DNA of 64,000 bases from Steromphala cineraria. Taxonomy: Eukaryota > Mollusca > Gastropoda > Trochida > Trochidae. The stretch spans positions 29,836,296 to 29,900,295 of the forward strand of contig OU744723.1 of NCBI GenBank assembly GCA_916613615.1. Direction: 5' to 3'. Positions 31,273 to 43,282 of the stretch are shown piece after piece (within the stretch, counting starts at the first letter, position 1; each line of letters begins with the position of its first letter). Under the pieces are notes generated by a model. The model did not search any database. It saw only the letters and a list, made by a program, of their open reading frames with translations, and was not told where the DNA came from. Made by a program: the position numbers and the translations under genes.

Positions 31273-33577
31273 TAAAAATAGAGCCATTGGCTCTGTAGCT
31301 CATCAGGCTTCATCATCAATTATGCTGTAGAGTGTGGCCAATGTGATTCCCCCTTTGTAGAGGCCACAGGGTCACCAATCATAAAATTAAGTATATAGGC
31401 AACAAGTTTCAGTTTTCTAGACCTTATACTTCAGGAGAAGATGAAAATAGATTTGAAGGAAGTTCCTGTTGCTTTTATTAGGGGCAACAGGGTCACCAAA
31501 GCTACAATTCATCATCCTCACTAGTCAAGGAGTCTGTACACAAAGTATCAGCTTTCTAGGCCTCATGGTTCTGGAGAAGAAGATGAAAATAGGCTTTTAG
31601 GGCGTGGCCCCTGTGGCCCCTTATTAGGGGTCACAGGGCCACCAAAGCTACAATTTATAATCTTCACTCTTCAAAGAGGCTATACACAAAGTTTCAGCTT
31701 TCTAGGCCTCATGGTTCTGGAGAAGAAGATGAAAATAGCCTTTTAGGGTGTGGCCCCTGTGGCCCTTATGAAGGGTCACAGGGCCACTAAAGCTACAATT
31801 TATAATCCTCACTAGCCAAGAAGTCTGTACACAAAGTTTCAGCTTTCTAGGCCTTATGGTTCTAGAGAAGAAGATGAAAATAGGTTTTTAGGGTGTGGCC
31901 CCTGTAGCCCTTATTAGGGGTCACAGGGCCACCAAAGCTACAATTTATAATCCTCACTAGCCAAGGAGTCTGTACACAAAGTATCAGCTTTCTAGGCCTT
32001 ATGGTTCTGGAGAAGAAGATGAAAATAGGCTTTTAGGGCGTGGACCCTGTGGCCCTTATTAGGGGTCACAGGGCTACCAAAGCTACAATTTATAATCCTC
32101 ACTAGCCAAGGAGTCTGTACACAAAGTTACAGCTTTCTAGGCCTCATGCATCTGGAGAAGAAGATGAAAATAGCCTTTTAGGGTGTGGCCCCTGTGGCCC
32201 TTATGAGGGGTCACAGGGCCACTAAAGCTACAATTTATAATCCTCACTAGCCAAGAAGTCTGTACACAAAGTTTCAGCTTTCTAGGCCTTATGGTTCTAG
32301 AGAAGAAGATGAAAATAGGTTTTTAGGGTGTGGCCCCTGTAGCCCTTATTAGGGGTCACAGGGCCACCAAAGCTACAATTTATAATCCTCACTAGCCAAG
32401 GAGTCTGTACACAAAGTTACAGCTTTCTAGGCCTCATGCATCTGGAGAAGAAGATGAAAATAGCCTTTTAGGGCGTGGCCCCTGTGGCCCTTATTAGGGG
32501 TCACAGGGCTACCAAAGCTACAATTTATAATCCTCACTAGCCAAGGAGTCTGTACACAAAGTTACAGCTTTCTAGGCCTCATGCATCTGGAGAAGAAGAT
32601 AAAAATAGCCTTTTAGGGCGTGGCCCCTGTGGCCCTTATTAGGGGTCACAGGGCCACCAAAGCTACAATTTATAATCTTCACTCTTCAAAGAGGCTATAC
32701 ACAAAGTTTCAGCTTTCTAGGCCTCATGGTTCTGGAGAAGAAGATGAAAATAGCCTTTTAGGGCGTGGCCCCTGTGGCCCTTATGAGGGGTCACAGGTCC
32801 ACTAAAGCTACAATTTATAATCCTCACTAGCCAAGAAGTCTGTACACAAAGTTTCAGCTTTCTAGGCCTTATGGTTCTAGAGAAGAAGATGAAAATAGCC
32901 TTTTAGGGCGTGGCCCCTGTGGCCCTTATTAGGGGTCACAGGGCCACCAAAGCTACAATTTATAATCTTCACTCTTCAAAGAGGCTATACACAAAGTTTC
33001 AGCTTTCTAGGCCTCATGGTTCTGGAGAAGAAGATGAAAATAGCCTTTTAGGGCGTGGCCCCTGTGGCCCTTATGAGGGGTCACAGGGCCACCAAAGCTA
33101 CAATTTATAATCTTCACTCTTCAAAGAGGCTATACACAAAGTTTCAGCTTTCTAGGCCTTATGGTTCTGGAGAAGAAGATGAAAATAGGCTTTTAGGGCG
33201 TGGCCCCTGTGGCCCTTATTAGGGGTCACAGGGCCACCAAAGCTACAATTTATAATCCTCACTAGCCAAGGAGTCTGTACACAAAGTTTCAGCTATCTAG
33301 GCCTTACGGTTCTGGAGAAGAAGATGAAAATAGATTTTTAGGGTGTGGCCCCTGTGGCCCTTATTAGGGGTCACAGCGCCACCAAAGCTACAATTTATAA
33401 TCCTCACTAGCCAAGGAGTCTGTACACAAAGTTTCAGCTTTCTAGGCCTTATGGTTCTGGAGAAGAAGTCGAAATTCCACAAAGTTTACGGACGGACGGA
33501 TGGACGGACGGACGGACGCCGGACACCATGCCATGCCATAAGCCCATCGGGCCTTACAGGCCAGATGAGCTAAAAAT
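31273..33577. repeat. Tandem-repeat element, copy 5, the longest array
   Basis: It has a complete left end (TAAAAATAGAGCCATTGGCT) and right end (CCAGATGAGCTAAAAAT). About 13 units lie between them, measured from AGGGYGTGGCCCCTGTGG at 31598 to 33341, spacing close to 145 bp. Units alternate between variants (CTAGCCAAGGAGTCTGTACA versus CTCTTCAAAGAGGCTATACA) and some blocks of two or three units recur exactly, a sign of recent unequal exchange. A GGAC microsatellite lies at about 33488-33520. Confidence 0.88.
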
Positions 33578-33950
33578 CCTTCCCAAGGGCAGGGCAACAC
33601 CGCAAATGGCCAATGAAGTCTGGAAAAAAAAAAAAAAAAAAAAAAAAAATTGGATTTTCAAGTATATTTCTTCGTCCTCTGCCCTCTGTCCCCTTCTCTC
33701 CCTTTATTCCTGCAGTCTGACTACTTGTCTGTCAGTTCTGTGAATTTCAGGCAGATATCAATTCAAGTTTACGAGTTATCTGCATTTGAAAAAGGTGGTA
33801 TGGAAAAAGTGGAGCTATTTTGAAAGTGTATAATATGTACGTTTGAGCGCTTTCGTGCCAGTGTTAGCAGGGGCCAAAGTTCATACAAAGGGCAAAATGC
33901 ACTCATTACTTTGGGCTGAATCCTGTCATTGTCGCTTTGCGACTATATTT
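33578..33950. other. Unique DNA with a 26-base A tract
   Basis: An A run at 33624-33649 follows ATGAAGTCTGG, possibly the tail of a retroposed sequence, but no body is recognised. No gene is seen. Confidence 0.5.
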
Positions 33951-35195
33951 ATTATTAGGTCTTCAAGACTACGTCTGGAAGACCTATTGTTATTATCCAG
34001 ACGTTTTTTTGTTCCACCATTTCTGACCTTATTAGTGATACGATTTGCATGAAAATTGCAGGGGTTGTAGAGGGTCCCCTAACTTAGATTTGTGTTGAGC
34101 CAGATTTTTGAATTTCGATTTTGTTTTTGAGTTATCTCCCCTTAAAGTCAAAAATTCAAACCTCGATTTCTCGGTAACTATGAGAGATAATTTCTTAAAA
34201 CTTTCACCAAAATGTGGGCAACATTATTCCCCATCGATCGACCCTATGCCGTTTTCGGCCGTATAAATAGATTTTTTGCTATTTTCGAAAAACTGAAAAT
34301 TTTGAAATTCAACATTTTTTTGTAGGGTCATTTTTCGTGTTACTTTCAAAGGGACATTACTCTGTGAGGAAATGTCAAATAAGAAATCTGTTTGATACAT
34401 TCTGTTTTACGATGATAGTTGAAGAAATTCACTACAGATCATTATCATATAAAAGTTGATATTAAAGGAAATATGTGGACATAAACAGATTTTTTACATT
34501 TTTCGGCAATTTTAACATTTTTCGAGGGTTATTTTAATTTGAGAATTTTAGTTTCAAAACTGTTACAGATAGAAATTTAAACATTGATGTTTTGTGAAGC
34601 ACATGTAATGAGTAGACAGAAAAAAATGTCAACAAGTCATGATAAATTTTTTTCTGTCCATGACCGGTCCTTGAATATTGCTATTTTTTGAAAATCCTCA
34701 TTTTTGGCACATTTCAAAATTCCACAGTTTCTTTATTAAGAAAGATATCTTTTAATTTATTGTATTTTCACATACGCCATTCCAAGCACAACATTTGCTA
34801 TGTTGTACTTTATCATAAAAAAATTGATAGTTAAGGAGATAGAAGGACCAACATGGAGTAGGGGTAAAACAATCTTCGAATTTCAGTGTTTTCTTTACAT
34901 TCCAACGTTAAATCACATGTATCTCGAAAACGGTGAGAGATAATTTAACCAAATTTGTTTCTGCTACTTGGAATAATATTCTCTGAAAAATGGTGTCATA
35001 GCTGACATTGGCCACCATGATGAATTTTTCTGAAAAGTCTTTAAAGCTCAATATCAAGTGGAATTTGGTCATTTTGATAATGTATTAGTTACTGTTTACC
35101 TCTTAGACAAAAAGTCATGTGAAGGTCAAACACTGTGTGAAGGTCAAACAGAAGTCTTGAAGACCTAAGTATTGACGCGTCAATCCTAGTTATTA
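33951..35195. mobile_element. 1.2-kb non-autonomous element with hairpin ends
   Basis: The left end AGGTCTTCAAGAC (33957-33969) is repeated inverted at 35154-35166 (GTCTTGAAGACCT). The left end continues into a hairpin closing with GAAGACCT. The right end is followed by AAGTATTGACGCGTCAAT with a perfect 14-bp palindrome. ATT repeats flank both sides. It has no protein. 34100-34620 is the dispersed repeat also found inverted at 22030-22680. Confidence 0.68.
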
Positions 35196-36573
35196 TTATT
35201 ATTGCAAATAATTTTAGAATTATTTTCCTAGCAATAATCGTGGTTAAAACTGGCCCACTTTACGGCAATGCTGTCACTTACCTTCACTCACTGCTACGGC
35301 GTGTAAATCAAGAACACAACAAACAATGAAATAATGCAGCATATATATGCCTCAAAGAATTCAATTTCAACATGAGATAGTTTTCATTTCAATAATTATT
35401 TATTTTGCCACAATATTTCACGTCTACCCGAAGTCGTTTGGTCCTCGCTAAACCGCTTAGATGCGGTCCGATCGAGTCGGGTGCTTGTCACTGACAGTCG
35501 GGCACTTTGCCTTTCGGGGGAAGGTAAATAAATCAGATTAATAAATAAAGATACGTCTTTGTTCAAAGGATATGATATTTCAGTACCACTGAAATTTTGC
35601 AAGAATTTGGAAGTGAATTTATATTTTGTGGACTGATAGTGTATCCCCACGTTACCTGTTTTCAAGCGTCACGTCTTTTCGAGCCCCTAAAAAACGGGCC
35701 CGGGGTGCATTCTAGACGCCTGTTAATAATAATTTTTCAACGAATATTAGAGGGATATGTCCCGAATTATCTGATTCATTCTTTATTTTGTGTATAAGTC
35801 TGAATTTCAGATTTTAATTCTAGAATAAGTAATCAGTGCAATGAAAACATAGATTTCCATAAATACCGATCACAGTCATATTTCTAAAGCGAGCACAGTT
35901 CAATACAAATATTTTGAGAACTGAGAAACTCATTTTGACTGAAGCACGTAACCTTCCAGTCAACATCATGTGATTGGCATCACGTGACAGACTATTTTTA
36001 ACTTTCCAGCTGATTGACAGTTGGGGTCATCTCATAAGCGATCAGCAATTTTTTTGGCCAAGTGTCGCAGGTCGCCAAACTGACGTCAGGCTGCTGATCA
36101 ATTCATAAAATTGAATAGATAAAATTCTAATGAAACAAGGCTCTTATTGATCCAAACATCCCCAACAGTAGTTATCAAAATACCCTTTTACCCATAAAAA
36201 TACCAAGAATAATGTGAACGACTCATTTAATTTCCATACCGTCCATGCTGTCGCATTGGCGGTTTCTAAGCAAAGGCAACAACTCAGATTTCTTGCATGC
36301 CATATTGATATCAAATAAAGCAACACTGATAAATGTTTGATGTACAATAATTGTAAATTGTATTTAAAGTTTATGTTTCTTCATTAAATGTTATCAAAGG
36401 GGGAGTCAATTATATATTCCAATAAAATATTGTTGTGTTCTCCCTATCGAGTGAAATTCACATCTATAACCTGCTGTACAGAGGTCAGGTGCGCGTTGAA
36501 ATTGACAGGATAATATTTCGGATTTCTGAAGTTCTTTCTTCACATTAAGTAAGAAAATGCCATGCATTATTGA
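35196..36573. other. Intergenic, no gene seen
   Basis: Unique-looking DNA. TTTTCGAGCCCCTAAAAA near 35678 has near matches (inverted) at about 44869 and 45065, so a low-copy repeat may be present. No convincing exon was found on either strand. Confidence 0.4.
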
Positions 36574-37279
36574 TGTCGCCGGATGTATTTAATGATACAT
36601 TTCGTAAAATGCTTCATTTCTCTTTGCTTTGTTACGAGCTCTCTTCTTTTCACACTCTTACTATGGTCGTAACACTAATAGTATCTCGTGCAGTACCTGT
36701 TCCGTGACGTAGGCATTTTCAAATTCGCCACTTCATGTCACGCCATGGCCGAGGTGAGTTGTCATACCCCTCGGCCACACATCATCTTTTATTGATGTTT
36801 CTTTTATGTTTTTACAGGTATGTACCTTTTCTATGTAACCTTTCTTTCATAAGAATCGTGTAATTGATAAGGTTCGCGATTATAATATTTATAATGTTTA
36901 TCATAAATCTATTATAAATATATTCTAAAGTATCGCGCTGCACTAGTCTACTAATTCATAATACTAGCACCATCACGTATGTAAGTGTGAGTGAGATTTG
37001 TTTAATGGTAACTTTCAGTAATATTTTACTTGCAAGTGCAATAAGATATCATTCTCTTACCGTAAATGCCATTTTTTATGTATTGTAACTATAGTTTCAT
37101 TAATGGCATAATTTGCCGCCATTTTGGCCACTTCATGTCACGCCATGGCCGAGGTGAGTTGTCATACCCCTCGGCCACACATCATCTTTTATTGATGTCT
37201 CTTTTATGTTTTTACAGAATAAACCATTTTTAAACTTCACCGCCTCAGTCCGATTACTCAGCGGCCAGGACCCGTGACA
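36574..37279 (+). repeat. 5' LTR of element B with an internal 400-bp-spaced duplication
   Basis: It starts TGTCGCCGGATG and ends GTGACA. The 90 bases at 36728-36817 recur at 37128-37217, exactly 400 bp on. Each copy has GCCATGGCCGAG followed by GTGAGT, and ends in a pyrimidine-rich TTTTTACAG. AATAAA is at about 37218. The 3' LTR keeps only the first copy. Confidence 0.82.
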
Positions 37280-37282
37280 AAA

Positions 37283-37300
37283 TGGCGCCCGAACAGGGAC
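37283..37300 (+). other. Lysine-tRNA primer-binding site of element B
   Basis: TGGCGCCCGAACAGGGAC is the primer site known from lysine-tRNA-primed retroelements. It lies 3 bases after the LTR. Confidence 0.88.
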
Positions 37301-39017
37301 TGAGGGTTGAGCCACAACAACAACAACAACTCATCTGATAATTCATCACAATATATCTGCTTCTTCGATGTCTTCTCCGTCATCGATGTTATCATCTATG
37401 TGATCATTATCTCATCCACGATATCAACGTCACCATCACCGTCACCGTCAATCACCACTACATCAAGTTCATCTATAAGTATACCATGATTGACATTCGC
37501 CCATATTTAAAGCATTAATATAGATGCTGTGATTTGTATGTGAAGTGACAATAATGTGATAACTGTGATATTCTTATGGACATGCCTTTTGATAATAATC
37601 GTGACTTATATCAGAGCTTCTACGGTATGACTTTGCCTTGATTCTCGTGTTTGATATTCACGATATGCACGGATTGACTCTGAGGAAACAAGTGAGACAA
37701 TTGTGATAATGAGACTTTTCAGACTCGCATGATTTATATCTTTGAATCTTTCAGTACTATTATCATTGAGATCATTGTGATCTTTGTTGACATTTTGCTG
37801 ATTGATATTTATGCTTTGTTCATGTAACATGTTTTGATATTTTGCTTTGTACATGAAACATGTTTTGATGGTATATTTCATGTGATATTATTTTGTCATG
37901 CTCATGTGAAATATCTTTACTCTCACGTGCACGTTACCGGTATATGCTTTTGATATATTCTTATAATTCTGCATAGTAGACATACTGATTGTTTACTATG
38001 GGTGCGTAAGAATATAGCATTATCTCTGCAGAGACATAGATAGTTATTATTATTTAGAAGGCCTATAAATAGTATAATCTGTATACATTTATTTATATTT
38101 CAGAGACAATAAGACATGGTACAATTTATGTCTTCTACTTAATTGTCTCTTAGGGCTTGTGTCAGTTTCTCATTTAATAGTTTCTATTTAAATTGTGTGA
38201 CAGTTTTATTCACTATTTTTTTACAATCATTACATTGAGTGAATGAGAGTGTGTGCGGATATGTTTCACATTCACCTTTATTAAACTAATTCACTTCTCG
38301 CGTTGTTTGAATCGCGCCCGTGTTTCCACTCGCGTTTCTAATAATAATTTAGTGCAACTTTTTTCCGACTTGTAATATCTTCTCGCATGTTTACATTTTG
38401 GACTTACACTTCCGTTTTACACATGTAATTTGTAAACATCCAGTAAGGTGTCATTTCCGGTATATATTGCTTCCGGTATTTCACTTTCGTGTTTCTTCAA
38501 TAAACTTGATAGGTTCTTTGTTGCCTTTCTTTAATATTACTATTGACATTTTCATTGTCTTCGTCATTGGTAATAGTTTTGCTTTTCTATCCACTTTTTG
38601 ATATATGCTTGCCATCTTTGTATCTTCAACATACATCGGGTGACATCCGCTTCCTTTGTTTACATTTTGTGTTTGTTTACTTGGTAGCGATATTGCATAT
38701 ATTCCTAGTGTATATATACTCTAGTGTTTGGTGTTTGATAGTTTTCCATTTGGCCTTGTCGAATATTTATGTAGGTCATTGTGGATTTATACTGGTTTGG
38801 ATTTTGATTGTATATTTGTGGTCCAGACTTTATTGATTTGTTGTTTGGGTAGTGTTAGGCTATATTCCTGATTAATCTGAATATCCCCACACATAGTTAC
38901 ACATGTTCTCGTTAGGGTGCACTACACTCTAGTGTTAGCAAACCAACACATATTACACGGTGCTCATTCCAGGAGGATATTGATTGTGTGAACTTGTGTG
39001 TAACTTCAGCTATCATA
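37301..39017 (+). other. Untranslated leader of element B
   Basis: 1.7 kb between primer site and gag. It contains a CAA run (37312-37330) and ACC/TCACCG-type simple repeats near 37428-37455. No protein is seen. Confidence 0.55.
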
Positions 39018-40139
39018 ATGGCTATCGGATGTGAGGATTTGGATGTGGGATCTCAGGTAATATATGAAGAGGAAGAGAGGAAGATGATTAGCTATTTGTC
39101 ATCAACAGGACGATATCAAGTTCGACCTATTCCTTATTTAACCTCTCCTACACAGGACAGGAAGTTTGATCCAGTCAGAGGAATCCAAATCAAGGCACCA
39201 AAGATCAGACACTCATTTCAGAACTCAACAGACTCCATTTGAGGTACAGTACTCCCTACTATAACCCAAGCTTTCCTGAACCCACAGCTCCATCAGTTTC
39301 AGCTTCCAAGGATATCAGCCTTTTCTGGAGAGATTCCTGTTCCCAGGAATGAAGTTTCATTTGAGTCTTGGAAATGGGAACTAGAATGTCTTCTTCAGGA
39401 TGTTACTTAGAATACTTACCCTCCTGCGGTGGTAGGTCAGGCTGTTAGGAAATCGCTGAAAGGAGATGCTGCAAGTATCCTTTTATCACTTGGACATACA
39501 GCAACAGTGGAGGCTATAGTTAGGAAACTTGATGGACTCTATGGAACGTTAGATAATCCAGAAACATTGATGCAGGAATTCTACACAGCTCGACAACATG
39601 ACTTAGAATCCGTCGCATCATGGGGAATACGTTTAGAGACTCTACTACAAAAGGCTATTGACAGAGGAAGTCGAATCGATGTCCACACCAGGGATAGTAT
39701 CCTACGGAATAGATTCTGGACTGGACTCGCTAAGGACACTCTGAAGAATGCCACCAGACCTGCTTTTCATTCCGGACAAGGATATGAAGACCTTATACAG
39801 ACTGTCAGGGAGATAGAGCATGAGCTTCTGGATGGATCCAAGCCTGTACACAAGTCAAAGGTAAAAGCGGTCCAACAACCTCAGGTAACTGATCCGCAAC
39901 AGACTTCTGGGATTGGTCAACAGCTATCTGAGATCATCAAGAAACTGGACAAGATAGAGCTTCAACGACAAAAGCCACAACCACCTCCAGTGGACAACGA
40001 AGTATTGAAGCAGATCTTGGACAGACTTACAGTACTAGAGGCACAGAAGAGCACTCCCACAGCTGACACTTCTCATCCTGCTAGAGGCAGAGGTCGTGGT
40101 AAGCGAGGTAGAGGTAAACATGGAGGTTCTTTAAACTAG
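39018..40139 (+). pseudogene. gag of element B (PNMA-like)
   Basis: The ATG at 39018 (MAIGCEDLDVGSQVIYEEEE) starts one frame that runs to 40139, with two in-frame stops: TGA at 39240 and TAG at 39408. Between and after them the capsid pattern is clear: AFSGEIPVPRNEVSFESWKW, ECLLQDV, AVRKSLKGDAASILLSLGHT, AIVRKLDGLYG, REIEHELL. This layout is that of Ty3-type Gag related to paraneoplastic Ma (PNMA) proteins. The C-terminus is basic and Arg/Gly-rich (RGRGRGKRGRGK), with no CCHC zinc motif. Confidence 0.82.
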
Positions 40140-40216
40140 AGAGGCTATCTACAGTAGGGCAAGTAGAAGCCGAGAGAGATGATAGCCCTAATGACGCAAC
40201 CAATCTTAGAGACAGG

Positions 40217-40933
40217 ATGATAGGTGATGCTAATGAAGCTATGGTTTCTATTGCTGGATTTGATTGTCTTGCACTCCTTGATTCAGGATCCATGGTAACA
40301 TCTGTAAGTGAGGCATACTACAAGTCAACACTTTCTCATTTGGATCGTAGGTCAATCACAGAGTTTGAACTCGATGTCATTGGAGCTGGAGACAACTTGA
40401 TTCCATACACAGGTTATATAGAGGCTTCTATTAACATTTCTCCTTATGATATTGAATACCTGATACCAGTGCTGATCACTAAGGACACAGAGTATAACCG
40501 ACGAGTTCCACTTTGTATCGGAGTTAATGTCCTCAAGCGCCTTAAGGGTGATATCCATGAGTCATCAAAGGACGTCCCAAGGGAGTGGACCACAGCTCTG
40601 AATTCCATCTGTCACAATGGAGTATTAGGTACAGTCAAGTCAACTAGGAATAAGCCTATAACCATACAACCTAATCAGATGATCACCATCACTGGTCTTG
40701 TACGCCACATACCTGGAAGTTACACTGCTGTCACAGAACACCTTGAAGTTGATTCAGATTTACAAACAGGTCTTTCAATATGTCCACGTGTGGTAGAAGT
40801 TGGTAAACATGGAAACACATCTAGGATTCCAGTTAGATGCTGCAACTTATCTGCCCGAGTTATTACCATTCCACCTAAGGCAAAGCTATGTCAACTACAG
40901 CAGGGGTCGTGTCATTACCAAGGTTCCTATTGA
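40217..40933 (+). pseudogene. Protease region of element B
   Basis: The retropepsin part reads FDCLALLDSGSMVTSVSEAY with D-S-G as the active site, then YLIPVLITKD and LCIGVNVLKRL. The frame is different from gag, so gag and pol would need a frameshift or separate start in the intact parent. The frame is lost near 40900; the RT continues in another frame. Confidence 0.8.
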
Positions 40934-41412
40934 TGCACCTGTAGATAACCCTACTCAAGCTTCTAAGGACACTTCTTCAGGCAATGGTTATGAGTTTGAT
41001 TTGTCAGAAAGTCCACTTAACGATACACAGAAGCAGCAAGTTGCTACGATGCTACAGCGTTGGGACTCCATCATGTCTTCAAGTATCACAGACTTAGGAT
41101 GTTGTACCACTGTCAAGCACTCTATTAAGTTGACTGATGACACTCCCATTAAACAACATTATCGCCGTATCCCACCAGGATTATTTGAAGAAGTCCTGGA
41201 ACAATTACAGGAGATGCTTGCTTGTGGAGCTATCAGAGAGTCACAGAGTCCTTACTCCTCTAATGTCGTACTGGTAAGGAAGCACGACAACTCTCTGCGC
41301 ATGTGCTTGAACCTTAGAGCGATTAATGGACGGACTATCCGAGATTCGTATGCCATTCCAAGGATTGATGAAACTCTTGATTGTTTGTCTGGTGCTAAAC
41401 TGTTCAGAATGT
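40934..41412 (+). pseudogene. RT N-terminal segment of element B
   Basis: It reads DTPIKQHYRRIPPGLFEEVL, then CGAIRESQSPYSSNVVLVRK, LRMCLNLRAINGRTIRDSYA and IDETLDCLSGAKLF. These are the first RT motifs of Ty3/gypsy. It breaks off at 41402-41412, just before the first catalytic Asp block. Confidence 0.85.
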
Positions 41413-42185
41413 GAACTCTTCAGAGAAAGGATCAAGTATCTGGGGCATATCGTTTCTGTAGATGGAATTGAAACTGATCCAGAGAAGATAACTGCACTCA
41501 AGACTTGGCCAGTTCCCAAGAACACTGATGATGTAAGAAGATTTCTTGGCTTTACAGGATATTACAGACGATTTGTAAAGGATTTTTCAAAGATTGCAAA
41601 ACCACTGAATGAATTACTGATAGGACAGCCAAAGAAGAAACGCAAACGGACTTCATGTGGGAACAAGTGGAACTGGTTAGAGGAACACCAACATGCCTTT
41701 GACACTCTAATTTCACACTTGACAGAACCACCAATTCTAGCTTATGCAGATTATAGTCAACCATTTAAGGTGCATACAGATGCTAGTGCAGATGGATTGG
41801 GGGCCGTATTGTATCAGAGACAAGAAGGAAAGTTGAGAGTCATTGCCTACGCCAGTCGAGCTCTGAGGAAAGGAGAGAAGAACAATCCTGCGCATAAACT
41901 TGAGTTCCTAGCTCTCAAATGGGCAGTCACTGACAAATTTCATGAGTACCTCTATGGGAATAAATTTGAAGTAAAAACTGACAACAATCCTTTAACATAC
42001 GTTCTCACTACTGCAAAACTTGATGCTACAGGTCATCTGTGGCTGGCAGCTCTTTCAGCATAAGACTTCAAGATTACTTATCGTCAGGGGACAAGAAACC
42101 AAGATGCTGATGGTTTACTCGACGTTCCGGCTATCAGGAGGATTTCAAGGATGTTGATATTTCAAGTATCAAGGCCATTTGTCAA
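41413..42185 (+). pseudogene. RT thumb and RNase H of element B, RT core deleted
   Basis: Directly after KLF the sequence reads CELFRERIKYLGHIVS, a motif that normally follows the YxDD box, so the region with the catalytic aspartates (estimated a few hundred bp) is missing. The join lies in a CTGTTCAGA/CTCTTCAGA similarity, compatible with microhomology deletion. RNase H follows: FKVHTDASADGLGAVLYQRQ, then KLEFLALKWAV and VKTDNNPL. A TAA at 42061 stops the frame where LSAYDF is expected. Confidence 0.85.
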
Positions 42186-43282
42186 GTGCATACCACAACC
42201 TGCAACAAGGCAGAAAGTCTATCTTTTGACGAGAGCGCAGTCTTTCCTGAAGAACCTTTGACATCGTTGTCAGCTAACATCAATTGTTGGAAAGAGGAAC
42301 AATCAAAGGACCAATCTATCTCGAGAGTTGTTCAACTTTTCAAGAAGGGAAACAAGCTTACTTCTAGGTTGAGATCACTTGAAAATCCCTACGTTGGAAA
42401 GCTTCTTCTTGAATGGAACAAGTTGGCTATTAAGGATGGAATCCTGTATCGACGTGTCAAGGTCAAGGATCAAGTTCTCAATCAAGTCATTCTTCCAAGT
42501 CATCACAAGGAGACAGTACTCAAGGCAATTCATGAGGATTCCGGACATCAAGGTAGAGACAGGACTTTAGACTTGATTCGCAACAGGTTTTATTGGCCTG
42601 GGATGAACGAGGATGTTGAGAGTTACGTCAGAAGGTGTATAAACTGCATCAGAAGGAAATCGCCAACGTCTTAAAAATCTGCGGAACTAGTGAATATTCA
42701 AACAACGTCTCCAATGAACTTGTTTGCATGGACTACTTGCAACTGGAGGAATCTAAAGGTGGTTTTGGAAACATTTTGGTCATCACTGATCATTTTACAC
42801 GTTATGCCATTGCCATACCCACAAGAAACCAATCAGCCAGGACAACAGCAAGAGTTCTGTTGGATAACTTCCTAGTTCACTATGGATTTCCAGCCAAGCT
42901 ACATAGCGATCAAGTTAGAAACTTTGTAGGCAACATTATCAAGGAGCTCTGCCATATCACTGGAATGCAGAAAACTCGTACCACACCATATCATCCCCAA
43001 GGAAATGGAATGTGTGAACGCTTCAATCAGACACTTCTCAACATGCTTGGAACTCTTGAAGATGACAAGAAAGCTGATTGGAAGAGTTATATATCACCGC
43101 TAGTACACGCCTATAATGCTACGAAACACGACAGCACAGGTTTTTCACCTTTCTACCTGATGTTTGGTCGACATCCAAGACTGCCAGTAGATTCATTCCT
43201 GGGAGTAGATAATAGGCAAGACAAGACAGATTATATGAATAATCTCAGGAAGAGATTGAACTTTGCTTATGAAAGTGCCTAA
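42186..43282 (+). pseudogene. Integrase zinc finger and core of element B
   Basis: The zinc part has HEDSGHQGRDRTLDLIRNRF and CINCIRR (H-H-C-C). A frameshift near 42650 leads to the core: ELVCMDYLQLEESKGGFGNI with the first Asp, LHSDQVRNF with the second, and YHPQGNGMCERFNQTLLNML with the Glu. The triad is kept, although Q-G is read as Q-V. It ends with TAA at 43280 in a frame that continues in the next feature. Confidence 0.86.

Noticed and set aside
31273..33577. CRISPR-like array
   Set aside because: Whole units of ~145 bp repeat, with no short repeats alternating with unique spacers, in a eukaryotic genome.
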